Of a stretch of DNA of 64,000 nucleotides, positions 29,769-38,282 are shown in pieces. Location: contig NZ_OY776414.1 in NCBI RefSeq assembly GCF_963675585.1, forward strand, positions 847,001 to 911,000. Direction: 5' to 3'. Position 1 is the stretch's first letter. Every line of letters starts with the position of its first letter. The stretch comes from an uncultured Draconibacterium sp. GTDB taxonomy: Bacteria > Bacteroidota > Bacteroidia > Bacteroidales > Prolixibacteraceae. Below the pieces are notes generated by a model. It ran no database searches. It was given only the letters and a program-made list of their open reading frames with translations, and was not told where the DNA came from. Position numbers and translations under genes: made by a program.

Positions 29769-29809
29769 AAAGCAGTGATTTTGAATTTATTTCAAAATCC
29801 TGCTTTTTT
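29769..29809 (+). terminator. Rho-independent terminator after the GH3 gene
   Basis: AAAGCAG-T-GATTTTGAA pairs with TTCAAAATC-CTGCTTT, a 16-bp stem with one bulged T and a short loop, and ends in a T run. It lies about 95 nt after the GH3 stop and separates the glycosidase operon from the regulator gene. Confidence 0.85.
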
Positions 29810-29873
29810 ATTTCTATTTTTACTCGCAAAATCCTTTTATGTCTGATTCAATTTTTGATTGTTAAACGTATTT

Positions 29874-32800
29874 ATGCCGCAAATTTCTAAGAAAATACAC
29901 ATAAAATCTGTTTTAACAGGCTTCTTAATTTGTCTGCTTTTTACTGTTGACTCTTCGGGCGGTATTCTTTCCGAAAACCAATACAAGTTTATGCACATAA
30001 ACGTAAACGACGGGCTTTCGAATAACGAAGTACATACCATTTTAAAAGACGCGAATGGATTTATGTGGTTTGGAACTTCGCGGGGATTAAATCGTTTCGA
30101 CGGTACCAAGTTCAAGATATTTAAATACAAAATGGATGACAGCACATCCATCCCGTTTAACAATGTCGATTATTTGTTTGAAGATGCTGAGCAAAATCTG
30201 TGGATTGGTTCTTCGTACCAGTTTACCATTTTTAATGCAGAAATGGAATCCTTTTCAAGTTTGCCGGATTACTACAAAAACACACGAATTCCTTTAACCG
30301 GGTTACGAGCATTATACACCGATAAAAATGAAAATCTGTGGTTTCTAAATCAAAATTTTAATATCTACAAATACTCCCCAACTGATTTAAGTGTCGATTC
30401 AATTCGCTTTAATCCAACGGTTCAAGGCATTTGGAGCAATTTCCTGAATGACCTGAAAGAAGATTCCAATCATAATTTATGGGCAGTGTCTAACGGAGGC
30501 GAAGTGGTAAATATCAATCCACAAACCTTTGACATAGTAAACCATTTTCAACTCGATTTGGATTTGGAGAATGAAACGGCAGATTTTAAATTATTTATCG
30601 ATAAAGATGATGATTTGTGGATCTATTCACCGGGGCGGCCTTTTGGTGTTTTTTATTTAAAATCGGGAAGCAACAACATTCATAATTTTACTGACAGCTC
30701 GCCGGTTTATAAGCTAAACAATGTATTTGTTTCTGCGGTTGAACAGGACAACGACGGAAATATATGGATTGCCACCGATCATGGAGGAATAACAATTCTG
30801 GATAAACAGACCGGGAGTACGACTTATTTGTTGAGTAATGCAGAGAATAATTATTCGGTGGCGCAAAACAGTGTTACCTGCCTGTACAACGACCGCGAAG
30901 GTATTATTTGGGCAGGTACTTATAAAAACGGGATCAGTTATTACCACAAAAACCTCATTCGTTTCGACCATTACAAACACATACCGTCCGTGGCAAACAG
31001 TCTTCCGTTTAGCGATGTAAATTGTTTTGCCGAGGATGACAAAGGAAATTTGTGGATTGGTACAAATGGGGGAGGTTTGATTTATTTCGACCGGATTAAA
31101 AATACCTGGAAAAGGTTTACGCACGATCCGAATCGGGCTGAAAGTCTGGCGAGTAATATTATCGTTTCACTTTATATCGATTCATACAAAGAGCTGTGGA
31201 TTGGAACTTATTTTGGCGGACTCGATCGTTTTGATGGCAGTACATTTACTCATTATCAACACAATCCGGATGATCCTACTTCGATAAGTGACGACCGGGT
31301 TTGGGAGCTAAAGGAAGACTCGAAACGTAACTTCTGGGTGGGAACCTTAAATGGCGGTCTCAACCTTTTCGATCGTGAAAAGAAGGAATTTTATCATTAC
31401 CGGCCCGACGATATGAACTCGGTTGGATCGAATTTTATCATTTCAATAATCGAAGATTCGGAAAATAACCTTTGGATTGGAACCAGCGACGGGCTTGATT
31501 TTTTAAACCTTACTACCAAACAATTTAAACATTATGCACCGCAACCCGGAGTAGATGGGAAACTAAGCAATAAAAATGTGATCGATCTTCACGAAGACAG
31601 TCATGGTTTAATTTGGATCGCTACCAGCGAAGGATTAAACGTTTTTAGTAAAAGCGAAAATCGTTTCAGGCTTCTTTCGGAGCGCGACGGTTTACCCGAT
31701 TCCAATATTAAAACCATATTGGAAGACCAAAAAGGAAAACTCTGGATTTCGAGCACCAACGGAATTTCCGGCATTAAAATCATCAACTATTCCGAAGGGA
31801 AATTGCTGAGCGATTTGCAGTTCGATATCGAGAACTACAACAAAATGGATGGTTTGCAGGGAAAGGAATTTAACGAAAAGGCGGCGTATCGAATGCGTTC
31901 AGGTGAAATTCTTTTTGGAGGTGCAAATGGTTTTAATATTTTTAATCCGGAAACGCTTGACGAAAACAGGCCCGAAAACCGAATTGTACTAACCAACTTT
32001 TTGGTTTTTAACCAGGATGTAAAAGCCGGAGAACCGTTTAGAAACCGAGTTATTTTGGATAAATCGATTATCTCGCAAAACGAAATTTCCTTGCGTCACA
32101 AAGAGAATGTGTTTTCGGTGGAGTTTGCGGCTTTAAACTTTTTTCATCCCGAGAAAAACAGCTTTGAGTACCGTTTGGATGGTTTTAATACCGAATGGCT
32201 GAAAGTTGACGCGGACAAAGACATCACTTTTACCAATCTTGATGCAGGCAATTATTTGTTGCGAATTCGGGTTTCTGACGATGGCAAGCATTGGAAGGAG
32301 ATGCAGCAGCCTTTAGCGATTGAAATATTGCCCCCGTTTTGGAAAAGTACTCCGGCATTGTTGCTTTATATTTTGCTGATTGTTGTTGTGTTGTATGTGG
32401 CCAGAAGAATGATGCTGGAACGACAACGACTAAAACTGGAAGCGAAGCACGAACACCTCGAAGCGGAACGGATTCAGCAAATAGATGCCTTAAAAACAAA
32501 ATTCTTTACCAACATCAGTCACGAGTTCAGAACGCCATTAACACTGATTCTGACTCCACTGGAAAAGTTGCTCTCGGGAAACATGGATGACGAACACAAA
32601 ACGCATCTGGTTTTAATACAGCGAAATGCCCGACGTTTGTTGTCGATGGTGAATCAACTGCTTGATTTTAGAAAACTGGAAGTACAGAAAATAAGTGCAA
32701 AACCGGCGTGGGGTGACGTTTATACCTTTGTTAAAGAGATTTGTGAATCTTTTCAGGATTTGTCTGAAAACAAACAGATTTCACTGCAGTTTAATGCAAA

Positions 32801-34073
32801 AGAAAAACACTTTTATACTTATTTCGATCACGATAAGCTGGAAAAGATTATTTCGAATTTAGTAACGAATGCCTTTAAGTTTACGCCTGAAAAAGGAAAG
32901 ATTAGCCTGACAATAGAAACCGAAAAAAGCAATCCGGAAAGTGAAAATACCGTCAACCTTGTATTTCGGATAGCAGACACAGGAATTGGTATTCCAAAGG
33001 AAAAACAGCAAAAAATATTCGACCGTTTTTACCAGGATGAATTGCCTGGCGATTTTGTAAGTCAGGGGAGTGGTATCGGACTTTCGATGGTAAACGAATA
33101 CGTTGGAATTTTAGGTGGAACCATTGAAGTTGAAAGCGAAATTCAACAGGGAAGCACGTTTATTGTTCGTATTCCGGCGCAAATTTATTCTGAAACTGAG
33201 ATAGCCGAAATAAATGCAATTACACCAACTGAGCAAAAACCAGTTCGTATAAAGTTAAATACATCAACGGAAAATACGGTGTACGACAGTGAAAAGAAAA
33301 CCGTTTTGTTGGTTGAAGACAATCCTGATTTTCGTTTCTACTTAAAAGATAATTTAAAGGGCCGGTATAATATTATTGAGGCACCCGACGGACAGGAAGG
33401 TTGGCAGCAGGTTCTGAAACACGTTCCCGATTTGGTGGTTAGCGATGTTATGATGCCCAAAATGAATGGGGTGGAGCTTTGCGGCAAAATCAAAAACGAT
33501 GGGCGTACTTCGCATATTCCGGTTATTTTACTCACCGCAAAAGTAGAAACCGAAGCCACTTTGGAAGGTTACAGTTCGGGAGCTGACGATTATATTTCCA
33601 AACCTTTCGATTTCAGGATTTTGGAATCACGTATCCAGAATATTATATCGGGTCGCGAAAAGTTACAACAAACCTACCAGGCGATGCTTGGGCTTAATCC
33701 TGAAAAAATTCAGGTGACTTCGCTCGACGAAAAGTTTATGAAAAAAGCACTGGAGATTGTTGAACAAAACATGGAGAATGCATCCTTCTCGGTGGAAGAC
33801 ATGGCAGCTGAACTCGCCATGAGCCGGGTGAGTTTGTATAAAAAACTGTTGTCGCTTACACAAAAAACGCCCATAGAATTTATTCGGATAATTCGTTTAA
33901 AACGTGCCGCCGATTTGCTTGAAAACAGTCAGGATTCGGTTTCGGAAATTGCTTATAAAGTTGGATTTAACAGTCCGCGGTATTTTTCAAACTATTTTAA
34001 GGAAATGTACAACGAGTTGCCATCGGAGTACATTAAAAAGCACCGTAGAAACACCGGTGGTTTTAAAATCTAG
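29874..34073 (+). CDS. Hybrid two-component system regulator (HTCS)
   Basis: The 1399-aa one-protein two-component system has a signal/anchor segment (about 10-27), a periplasmic sensor made of Reg_prop propeller repeats (recurring NLWIGT motifs, about 50-690) and a Y_Y_Y domain. One TM helix (about 830-850) leads to HisKA with His883 in TNISHEFRTPLT, a HATPase, a receiver with Asp1191 in VVSDVMMPKMNG, and a C-terminal AraC-type HTH. Such proteins bind an oligosaccharide in the periplasm and switch on the adjacent polysaccharide locus. The ATG at 29874 is preferred over the TTG five codons upstream. It sits between the GH5-GH31-GH3 and GH88/105 genes and may control either or both. Confidence 0.93.
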   Translation: MPQISKKIHIKSVLTGFLICLLFTVDSSGGILSENQYKFMHINVNDGLSNNEVHTILKDANGFMWFGTSRGLNRFDGTKFKIFKYKMDDSTSIPFNNVDYLFEDAEQNLWIGSSYQFTIFNAEMESFSSLPDYYKNTRIPLTGLRALYTDKNENLWFLNQNFNIYKYSPTDLSVDSIRFNPTVQGIWSNFLNDLKEDSNHNLWAVSNGGEVVNINPQTFDIVNHFQLDLDLENETADFKLFIDKDDDLWIYSPGRPFGVFYLKSGSNNIHNFTDSSPVYKLNNVFVSAVEQDNDGNIWIATDHGGITILDKQTGSTTYLLSNAENNYSVAQNSVTCLYNDREGIIWAGTYKNGISYYHKNLIRFDHYKHIPSVANSLPFSDVNCFAEDDKGNLWIGTNGGGLIYFDRIKNTWKRFTHDPNRAESLASNIIVSLYIDSYKELWIGTYFGGLDRFDGSTFTHYQHNPDDPTSISDDRVWELKEDSKRNFWVGTLNGGLNLFDREKKEFYHYRPDDMNSVGSNFIISIIEDSENNLWIGTSDGLDFLNLTTKQFKHYAPQPGVDGKLSNKNVIDLHEDSHGLIWIATSEGLNVFSKSENRFRLLSERDGLPDSNIKTILEDQKGKLWISSTNGISGIKIINYSEGKLLSDLQFDIENYNKMDGLQGKEFNEKAAYRMRSGEILFGGANGFNIFNPETLDENRPENRIVLTNFLVFNQDVKAGEPFRNRVILDKSIISQNEISLRHKENVFSVEFAALNFFHPEKNSFEYRLDGFNTEWLKVDADKDITFTNLDAGNYLLRIRVSDDGKHWKEMQQPLAIEILPPFWKSTPALLLYILLIVVVLYVARRMMLERQRLKLEAKHEHLEAERIQQIDALKTKFFTNISHEFRTPLTLILTPLEKLLSGNMDDEHKTHLVLIQRNARRLLSMVNQLLDFRKLEVQKISAKPAWGDVYTFVKEICESFQDLSENKQISLQFNAKEKHFYTYFDHDKLEKIISNLVTNAFKFTPEKGKISLTIETEKSNPESENTVNLVFRIADTGIGIPKEKQQKIFDRFYQDELPGDFVSQGSGIGLSMVNEYVGILGGTIEVESEIQQGSTFIVRIPAQIYSETEIAEINAITPTEQKPVRIKLNTSTENTVYDSEKKTVLLVEDNPDFRFYLKDNLKGRYNIIEAPDGQEGWQQVLKHVPDLVVSDVMMPKMNGVELCGKIKNDGRTSHIPVILLTAKVETEATLEGYSSGADDYISKPFDFRILESRIQNIISGREKLQQTYQAMLGLNPEKIQVTSLDEKFMKKALEIVEQNMENASFSVEDMAAELAMSRVSLYKKLLSLTQKTPIEFIRIIRLKRAADLLENSQDSVSEIAYKVGFNSPRYFSNYFKEMYNELPSEYIKKHRRNTGGFKI

Positions 34074-34202
34074 TTAGGATTCGTTTTTTTATTCCTGCGA
34101 AAAATTCTTTAGTACCTACGGCACTTAAATATTTGAATTACATTGTTGTGTTACCTACATGACGTCCCTCCAGGACTTGTGGTATTTTACAAATAAAATC
34201 AG

Positions 34203-34372
34203 TTAGCCAAGCAGGCTATCTAAAACTACCGGATACCCTGTTTGGGCTTTGCACAGCCAAACCATATCCTTCGGTAATACTATCGCCAACGCAAACCACT
34301 TTAGTGGGCAGTTTTGTGCAGGCCGAAATATTAATCAGTAAAATAAGTGAAAGTGGTAAAAAAACGATTCAT
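34203..34372 (-). pseudogene. Remnant of a secreted SGNH/GDSL hydrolase
   Basis: On the minus strand an ATG at 34372 begins a lipoprotein-like signal (SLILLINISAC), and the SGNH block I motif VVCVGDSITEGYG follows. The start codon and the rest are out of frame by one base in a T7 run (plus-strand A at 34358-34364), and a second shift lies at a GGG (34236-34238). After correction the reading would be NRYPVVLDSLLG and then a stop at 34203-34205. Only about 55 residues of a normal domain of about 200 remain, so the gene is decayed. It may once have encoded an acetyl-ester hydrolase for the neighbouring glycan locus. Confidence 0.6.
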
Positions 34373-34669
34373 TCGAGATATTTTTGGTTGAGTTTACCAA
34401 AGGTAGTGAAATCGAAAAGTTTGCGAAACTTTGCAATCGCTATTTCTTTGGTGTAGAAATGCCCCTTTCGTTTCTTCCTGCATTTATTCCTACTAATTGT
34501 CGCGCAAACTGGTATAATTGACCCCCTCGGAATAGGGCAGACTTCTTATTTTTGCCTTTATATAAACAATGTAGTAAACGATGATACAACACTAATTCTG
34601 TAATAGCGCAAAAATATGAAGCGTTTAAAACTTGTTCATCGTAATTTTTAACTAATCAATTCCAATCAA
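34373..34669. other. Gap upstream of the GH88/105 gene
   Basis: About 300 nt without a gene. The only element I can support is the candidate promoter near its downstream end. No RNA structure or repeat is evident. With 34074-34202, which also lacks a gene, it forms the neutral flanks of the SGNH remnant. Confidence 0.4.
34527..34554 (+). promoter_or_regulatory. Candidate promoter of the GH88/105-DUF4861 operon
   Basis: TATTTTTG at 34547-34554 fits TAnnTTTG. ATTG at 34527-34530 could be the -33 element, 16 nt upstream. The start codon follows 115 nt later, leaving a long leader. Confidence 0.35.
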
Positions 34670-35848
34670 ATGAAATCATTTTCAATTGTAATTTTTCTTT
34701 TATTTTTATTTGCTTGCACTGCCCCGAAGAAGAAACAGGAGGCAGCAGAAAAACCGCAAAGCTGGGCCGTTAAATTCGCCGATGCTGTTATGCACGAATC
34801 GGATAGTTTAATTTACTATTTACGCGAAAAACCCAAATACGAATACGATTATGCTTTTTTAGGTTTGGCAATCGATCAGTTGGGAGGTATTGATCAAAAA
34901 TATGCAGCTTACAACAAAACTTACATCGATTATTTTGTGCAGGAAGATGGTAGCATTCACGGGCACAAACTTTCCGATTATAACATCGACCGTGTGCGGC
35001 CGGGTGTAAATATGCTGGAATTGTACAAACGCACCGGCGACGAAAAATACAAAATAGCCATTGAAACGCTGGTTGAACAAATGAAAGGTCAGCCACGCAC
35101 AAACTCCGGTGGTTTTTGGCACAAGAAAATTTATCCGTACCAAATGTGGTTGGATGGTTTATACATGGCATCTCCGTTTTTGGCGCAATATGCCCACGAT
35201 TTTAACAAGCCGGAATGGTTCGATGAAGTTGCATTTCAGATTAAAGAAGTATACAAACATACCGTTGACGAACAAAGTGGATTAGTTTACCATGCCTGGG
35301 ATGAAAGCCGTGCCATGCGTTGGTGCACGCCTGAAACAGGCCAGTCGAAACATTTTTGGAGCAGAGGAACCGGTTGGTTTATGATGGCCATGGTGGATGT
35401 GCTCGATTTTCTTCCGGAAGATCATCCGGAACGTGCTGCTGTAATTGAAATACTAAATAAACTGAGTGCAGCTTTGCTAAAGGTTCAGGACGAAAACACG
35501 GGGTTGTGGTACCAGGTACTCGATATGGGTGGCGAAGAACGTAATTACCTCGAATCTTCGGGTTCGGCCATGTTTATTTATACTTTTGCCAAAGGAGCAA
35601 AAAAAGGTTATCTTGATACAAAATACCTGGAGATTGCAAATACCGGTTTCGACAGCATGATTAAAAACATGGTAAAAATGGATGACGAAGGGTATGCAGT
35701 TCTTACAAATGCCTGTGGTGCTGCCGGTTTGGGAGGAAATCCGTTTCGTGAAGCCGACTACAATTATTATGTGTCTGAAAAGAAAATCGACAACGATCAA
35801 AAAGCAGTGGCTCCGCTGATTATGGCGGCAATTGAATTGAATAAATAA
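34670..35848 (+). CDS. GH88/GH105 unsaturated glucuronyl/rhamnogalacturonyl hydrolase, lipoprotein
   Basis: The 392-aa protein has a lipobox (LFAC) followed by a lysine-rich linker. The (alpha/alpha)6 barrel is typical of YteR-like enzymes: WLDGLYMASPFLAQYA carries the catalytic-region Asp, and FWSRGTGWFMMAMVDVL and TNACGAAGLGG are strongly conserved. These enzymes hydrolyse the 4,5-unsaturated uronic acid left by polysaccharide lyases, here most likely from pectin or rhamnogalacturonan. It precedes a DUF4861 gene by 26 nt, a common pairing in pectin loci. No lyase gene is in the window. Confidence 0.88.
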   Translation: MKSFSIVIFLLFLFACTAPKKKQEAAEKPQSWAVKFADAVMHESDSLIYYLREKPKYEYDYAFLGLAIDQLGGIDQKYAAYNKTYIDYFVQEDGSIHGHKLSDYNIDRVRPGVNMLELYKRTGDEKYKIAIETLVEQMKGQPRTNSGGFWHKKIYPYQMWLDGLYMASPFLAQYAHDFNKPEWFDEVAFQIKEVYKHTVDEQSGLVYHAWDESRAMRWCTPETGQSKHFWSRGTGWFMMAMVDVLDFLPEDHPERAAVIEILNKLSAALLKVQDENTGLWYQVLDMGGEERNYLESSGSAMFIYTFAKGAKKGYLDTKYLEIANTGFDSMIKNMVKMDDEGYAVLTNACGAAGLGGNPFREADYNYYVSEKKIDNDQKAVAPLIMAAIELNK

Positions 35849-35874
35849 TTTTTGAATACGATAAAAAAATAAGA

Positions 35875-36732
35875 ATGATGAAACGAATAACACTAGTTCT
35901 GTTTGTTGCTTTGCTTGTAATTCAAACACAAGCACAAAATAAAACCGATGTAAGTTTATTTATGCGTTCCGACAGTTTACAACAAGCCGAGATAAGTGCC
36001 GAGTCGGGTGATTTATACAGTACAATCGGGCATCATGGACCCGCAGTGGAAAACGAATGGTTGGCGCTGCGTTTGTATTTTAGCGAAAAAGCGGCTATCG
36101 ATGTGTATTCAAAAGCAAAAGCCCAGCTCGAACTAAAAGCAAAAACATGGTACCCAACAGCAGAAGAGCAAAAAGAAGGCTGGGGAGCCGATTACTACAA
36201 AGTAGGCCAAACTGTTGGTTTAGGCGGTGTACGACTTTGGGACGGAGAAAAGGTGGTGCCTTTGAATCCGGTTTCAAACCGTACCGCACGCGTGGTAAAA
36301 GAAGTAAACAGTTCGTACATGGAAATGTTATCAGAAGATGTTCCTTATATGGGGCGTAAAGTGGATATTTTGGTGCGTGTAACCGTTTATTCGGGCGAAA
36401 GAAATGCCAAAGTCGAGGCTTTTGCCTTGTGCGACGAACCTGTACAATTTGTAACCGGGGTAAATTATCACGAAGGTCAGGAAACGTATAAAACGGATGG
36501 ATTGATGGCTACCTGGGGATTGCATCCTGAAGATGTGGCAGCCGAATTGGTTGAAATTGGTGCGGCAATAATGTACGAGCCTGCCGATTTTGTACAAACC
36601 GAAGACGACGGTACACAGTTTATGTTGATCAGTAAACCGGGGAAACAAGTAAAAGCCTGGGTTTCATCGGCATGTGGTCGCGAAGCGGAAGTAAATACAA
36701 TGAAAAACTTTATCAGCTTTCTGGAGAAGTAA
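35875..36732 (+). CDS. Secreted DUF4861-family protein
   Basis: The 285-aa protein has a signal peptide (to about residue 22, TQAQ). The rest matches the DUF4861 pattern I know from Bacteroidetes pectin loci: TIGHHGPAVENEWLALRLYF near the N-terminus and VGLGGVRLWDGEKVVPLNP in the middle. Its activity is not established. Two adjacent ATGs (35875, 35878) are equally possible. It is cotranscribed with the GH88/105 gene and ends before a very strong terminator. Confidence 0.8.
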   Translation: MMKRITLVLFVALLVIQTQAQNKTDVSLFMRSDSLQQAEISAESGDLYSTIGHHGPAVENEWLALRLYFSEKAAIDVYSKAKAQLELKAKTWYPTAEEQKEGWGADYYKVGQTVGLGGVRLWDGEKVVPLNPVSNRTARVVKEVNSSYMEMLSEDVPYMGRKVDILVRVTVYSGERNAKVEAFALCDEPVQFVTGVNYHEGQETYKTDGLMATWGLHPEDVAAELVEIGAAIMYEPADFVQTEDDGTQFMLISKPGKQVKAWVSSACGREAEVNTMKNFISFLEK

Positions 36733-36755
36733 CAAAACGAATTTACCCGTAATTC

Positions 36756-36801
36756 AAAATCCGGTTATTGCAGATGGTGCTGCAGTAACCGGATTTTTTT
36801 T
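36756..36801 (+). terminator. Strong Rho-independent terminator after DUF4861
   Basis: AAAATCCGGTTA (36756-36767) pairs with TAACCGGATTTT (36786-36797). The stem continues inward through TTGCAG/CTGCAG (one G-T pair) to a 6-nt loop, giving about 18 bp, and a T tract follows. It ends the glycan operon and, in effect, the chromosomal block left of the cassette array. Confidence 0.9.
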
Positions 36802-36872
36802 CTGAAAGTCACAGAAAAATCTGAACTTTTTACCCATCCTCTTATCCTTCCCTTTGAGTAATGAATAAAGTC

Positions 36873-37155
36873 CTTTTGCAGGGCTGCAAAAGCACCAAAT
36901 TACCTGCAAAAAAACCGTTGCAGCATTACGCAAGTAGTTTTAAGGAGTCGGTGAAACTTTCGTTGCCGCACGAAAGCAGTAAATAGAACTATTTGGTGGC
37001 AGCGTATCCCTGCGAAAGCACTAATGAGGAGTCGGTGAAGCTTTCGTTGCCCTACAAAAGCACCAAATAACTTTCAAAAGTAACGTTGTAGCCCTTCGAA
37101 AGTAGTTTTGAGAACACGGTGAAGCTTTCGCAGCCCTGTGAAAGTTACGAATAGA
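36873..37155 (+). repeat. 84-bp degenerate tandem repeat with hairpin units
   Basis: The word CTTTCG (or CTTTTG) recurs at 36873, 36957, 37041 and 37125, exactly 84 nt apart each time, and is preceded by GTCGGTGAA-like sequence at 36947, 37031 and (as CACGGTGAA) 37115. Each unit holds short inverted repeats such as CTTTCG-N8-CGAAAG and CCCTGCGAAAG. All frames contain stops (for example TAAATAG), so it is non-coding although 84 is a multiple of three. It has no unique spacers, so it is not a CRISPR array. Function unknown. Confidence 0.75.
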
Positions 37156-37464
37156 GCTCCGGGGAGGTCTTGTAATCAGCGAGTTAGTTGTTTTTTATGG
37201 ACAGGGACTTTTCGGAAACCCGCCCACAATAAGGCTTAGGGACTAAAGACGAAAGAAAGCACGCATGAAGAAACGTGCTATAACGAAACCTGTGTTGTTT
37301 TATTTTCCTATTATGCTAACTTTAAACTCCGAATAAAAACCAAAACGCATTGATTACGCACCCGAATATAAAATTTACACATAAAGTACGGTTATACACC
37401 CAATTTGGGGGTATAACCCAAAGTGACAATAGAGATATAACCCAAAGTTTTGGGTTCCACATAC
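37156..37464. other. Non-coding left flank of the cassette array with nested palindromes
   Basis: No gene is seen. GGTTATACACCC-AATT-TGGGGGTATAACC style symmetry occupies 37390-37418 (28 of 29 nt paired or central, one mismatch). AACCCAAA-G-TTTTGGGTT follows at about 37434-37453, and ATAACCCAAAGT occurs twice as a direct repeat. These lie directly before the first array core GTT at 37465. They do not resemble the inter-cassette palindromes and could be a terminator, an operator or the primary recombination site. Confidence 0.5.
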
Positions 37465-37473
37465 GTTAGCGGT
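37465..37473 (+). other. First core site of the cassette array
   Basis: GTTAGCGGT marks the start of cassette 1. It is the exact reverse complement of ACCGCTAAC at 38107-38115 at the end of the same cassette. No palindrome of the inter-cassette type precedes it, as expected for the outermost junction. Confidence 0.6.
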
Positions 37474-37495
37474 TATTTAAAAAAAACGACACGAC

Positions 37496-38101
37496 ATGAT
37501 ATTAAGACAGATTTTAATAATTGCAATTGTTTTGATTTCGCTAATGGATTCTGTTAAAGCACAAACGGATAATAATCTTGTGATTAATTGCGATTCGATT
37601 TTTAAGACAAAAGGATATCAAATAAACTTAACAAGATTTGATTTCCAATCCGTTAATGAATCTAATTTTAATTCCATATTTATATTCAGTAGACTAATCG
37701 ATAATAAGACTGTAGATATCTTCAAAGACTCGATATTCACAAGAGTCCAAGAGATTAAATTTGAGGATTATAATAATGACCATATTAAAGATATCTTGAT
37801 TCAAAATTATTCAGACGTAAGAAGTAACTGGACATATTATCTGTACCTGGTTGATAAGACTAACAATACATTGATAAAAGTTAAAGGATTTGAGGAAATT
37901 AAAAATCCTAAATTCAATCCTGAGTATAATATTGTTGAGAATTATGTAATCTCGGGTAAAAACTGGACAAGTTTCTATAAAATTGACTCTGATAAAATAA
38001 TTGATTTCGATATAACAATTTTTGATGGAGAAGATGAGGATGGAAATTACACGTATGATGAGGATTATAAAAATGCAATAAACCTGATTAAAGATAAATA
38101 A
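37496..38101 (+). CDS. Cassette 1: secreted protein of unknown function
   Basis: The 201-aa protein has a signal peptide (hydrophobic core about 5-17, cleavage near VKAQ) and an acidic mature part. DYNNDHIKDIL and GEDEDGNYTYDEDY resemble calcium-binding or FG-GAP-like loops, but I cannot name a family. The gene is markedly more AT-rich than the chromosomal blocks. It lies 22 nt after the first array core and 5 nt before its own end arm, and so fills the cassette. No own promoter is visible. Confidence 0.65.
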   Translation: MILRQILIIAIVLISLMDSVKAQTDNNLVINCDSIFKTKGYQINLTRFDFQSVNESNFNSIFIFSRLIDNKTVDIFKDSIFTRVQEIKFEDYNNDHIKDILIQNYSDVRSNWTYYLYLVDKTNNTLIKVKGFEEIKNPKFNPEYNIVENYVISGKNWTSFYKIDSDKIIDFDITIFDGEDEDGNYTYDEDYKNAINLIKDK

Positions 38102-38106
38102 AAACA

Positions 38107-38240
38107 ACCGCTAACAATGTATATACAAAATAGGCGTGAAAGTAGTAAATTCAGGGGTTGTAGCCCGCTTCAAATTTGTAACGGTTTGACAAGTTTGAAG
38201 CCCGCAATCGCCTACATTGCATACACCAAACGTTAACGGC
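38107..38240 (+). repeat. attC-like palindrome, junction of cassettes 1 and 2
   Basis: The 134-nt imperfect palindrome runs from arm ACCGCTAAC to core GTTAACGGC. Flanking stems such as ATAGGCG/CGCCTA and an inner GCTTCAAA/TTTGAAGC stem allow a long cruciform. The left arm mirrors the start of cassette 1 and the right core mirrors the end of cassette 2. The AAC and GTT triplets agree with integron attC sites; the next four bases do not fit RRRY. Confidence 0.75.
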
Positions 38241-38282
38241 AAGGTTGAAAAAAACAAAAACACTAACATAAACTCAAATAAA

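Noticed and set aside
36873-37155. Regular repeats that might be a CRISPR array
   Set aside because: The units are 84 nt end to end with no unique spacers and no cas genes nearby; it is a degenerate tandem repeat.
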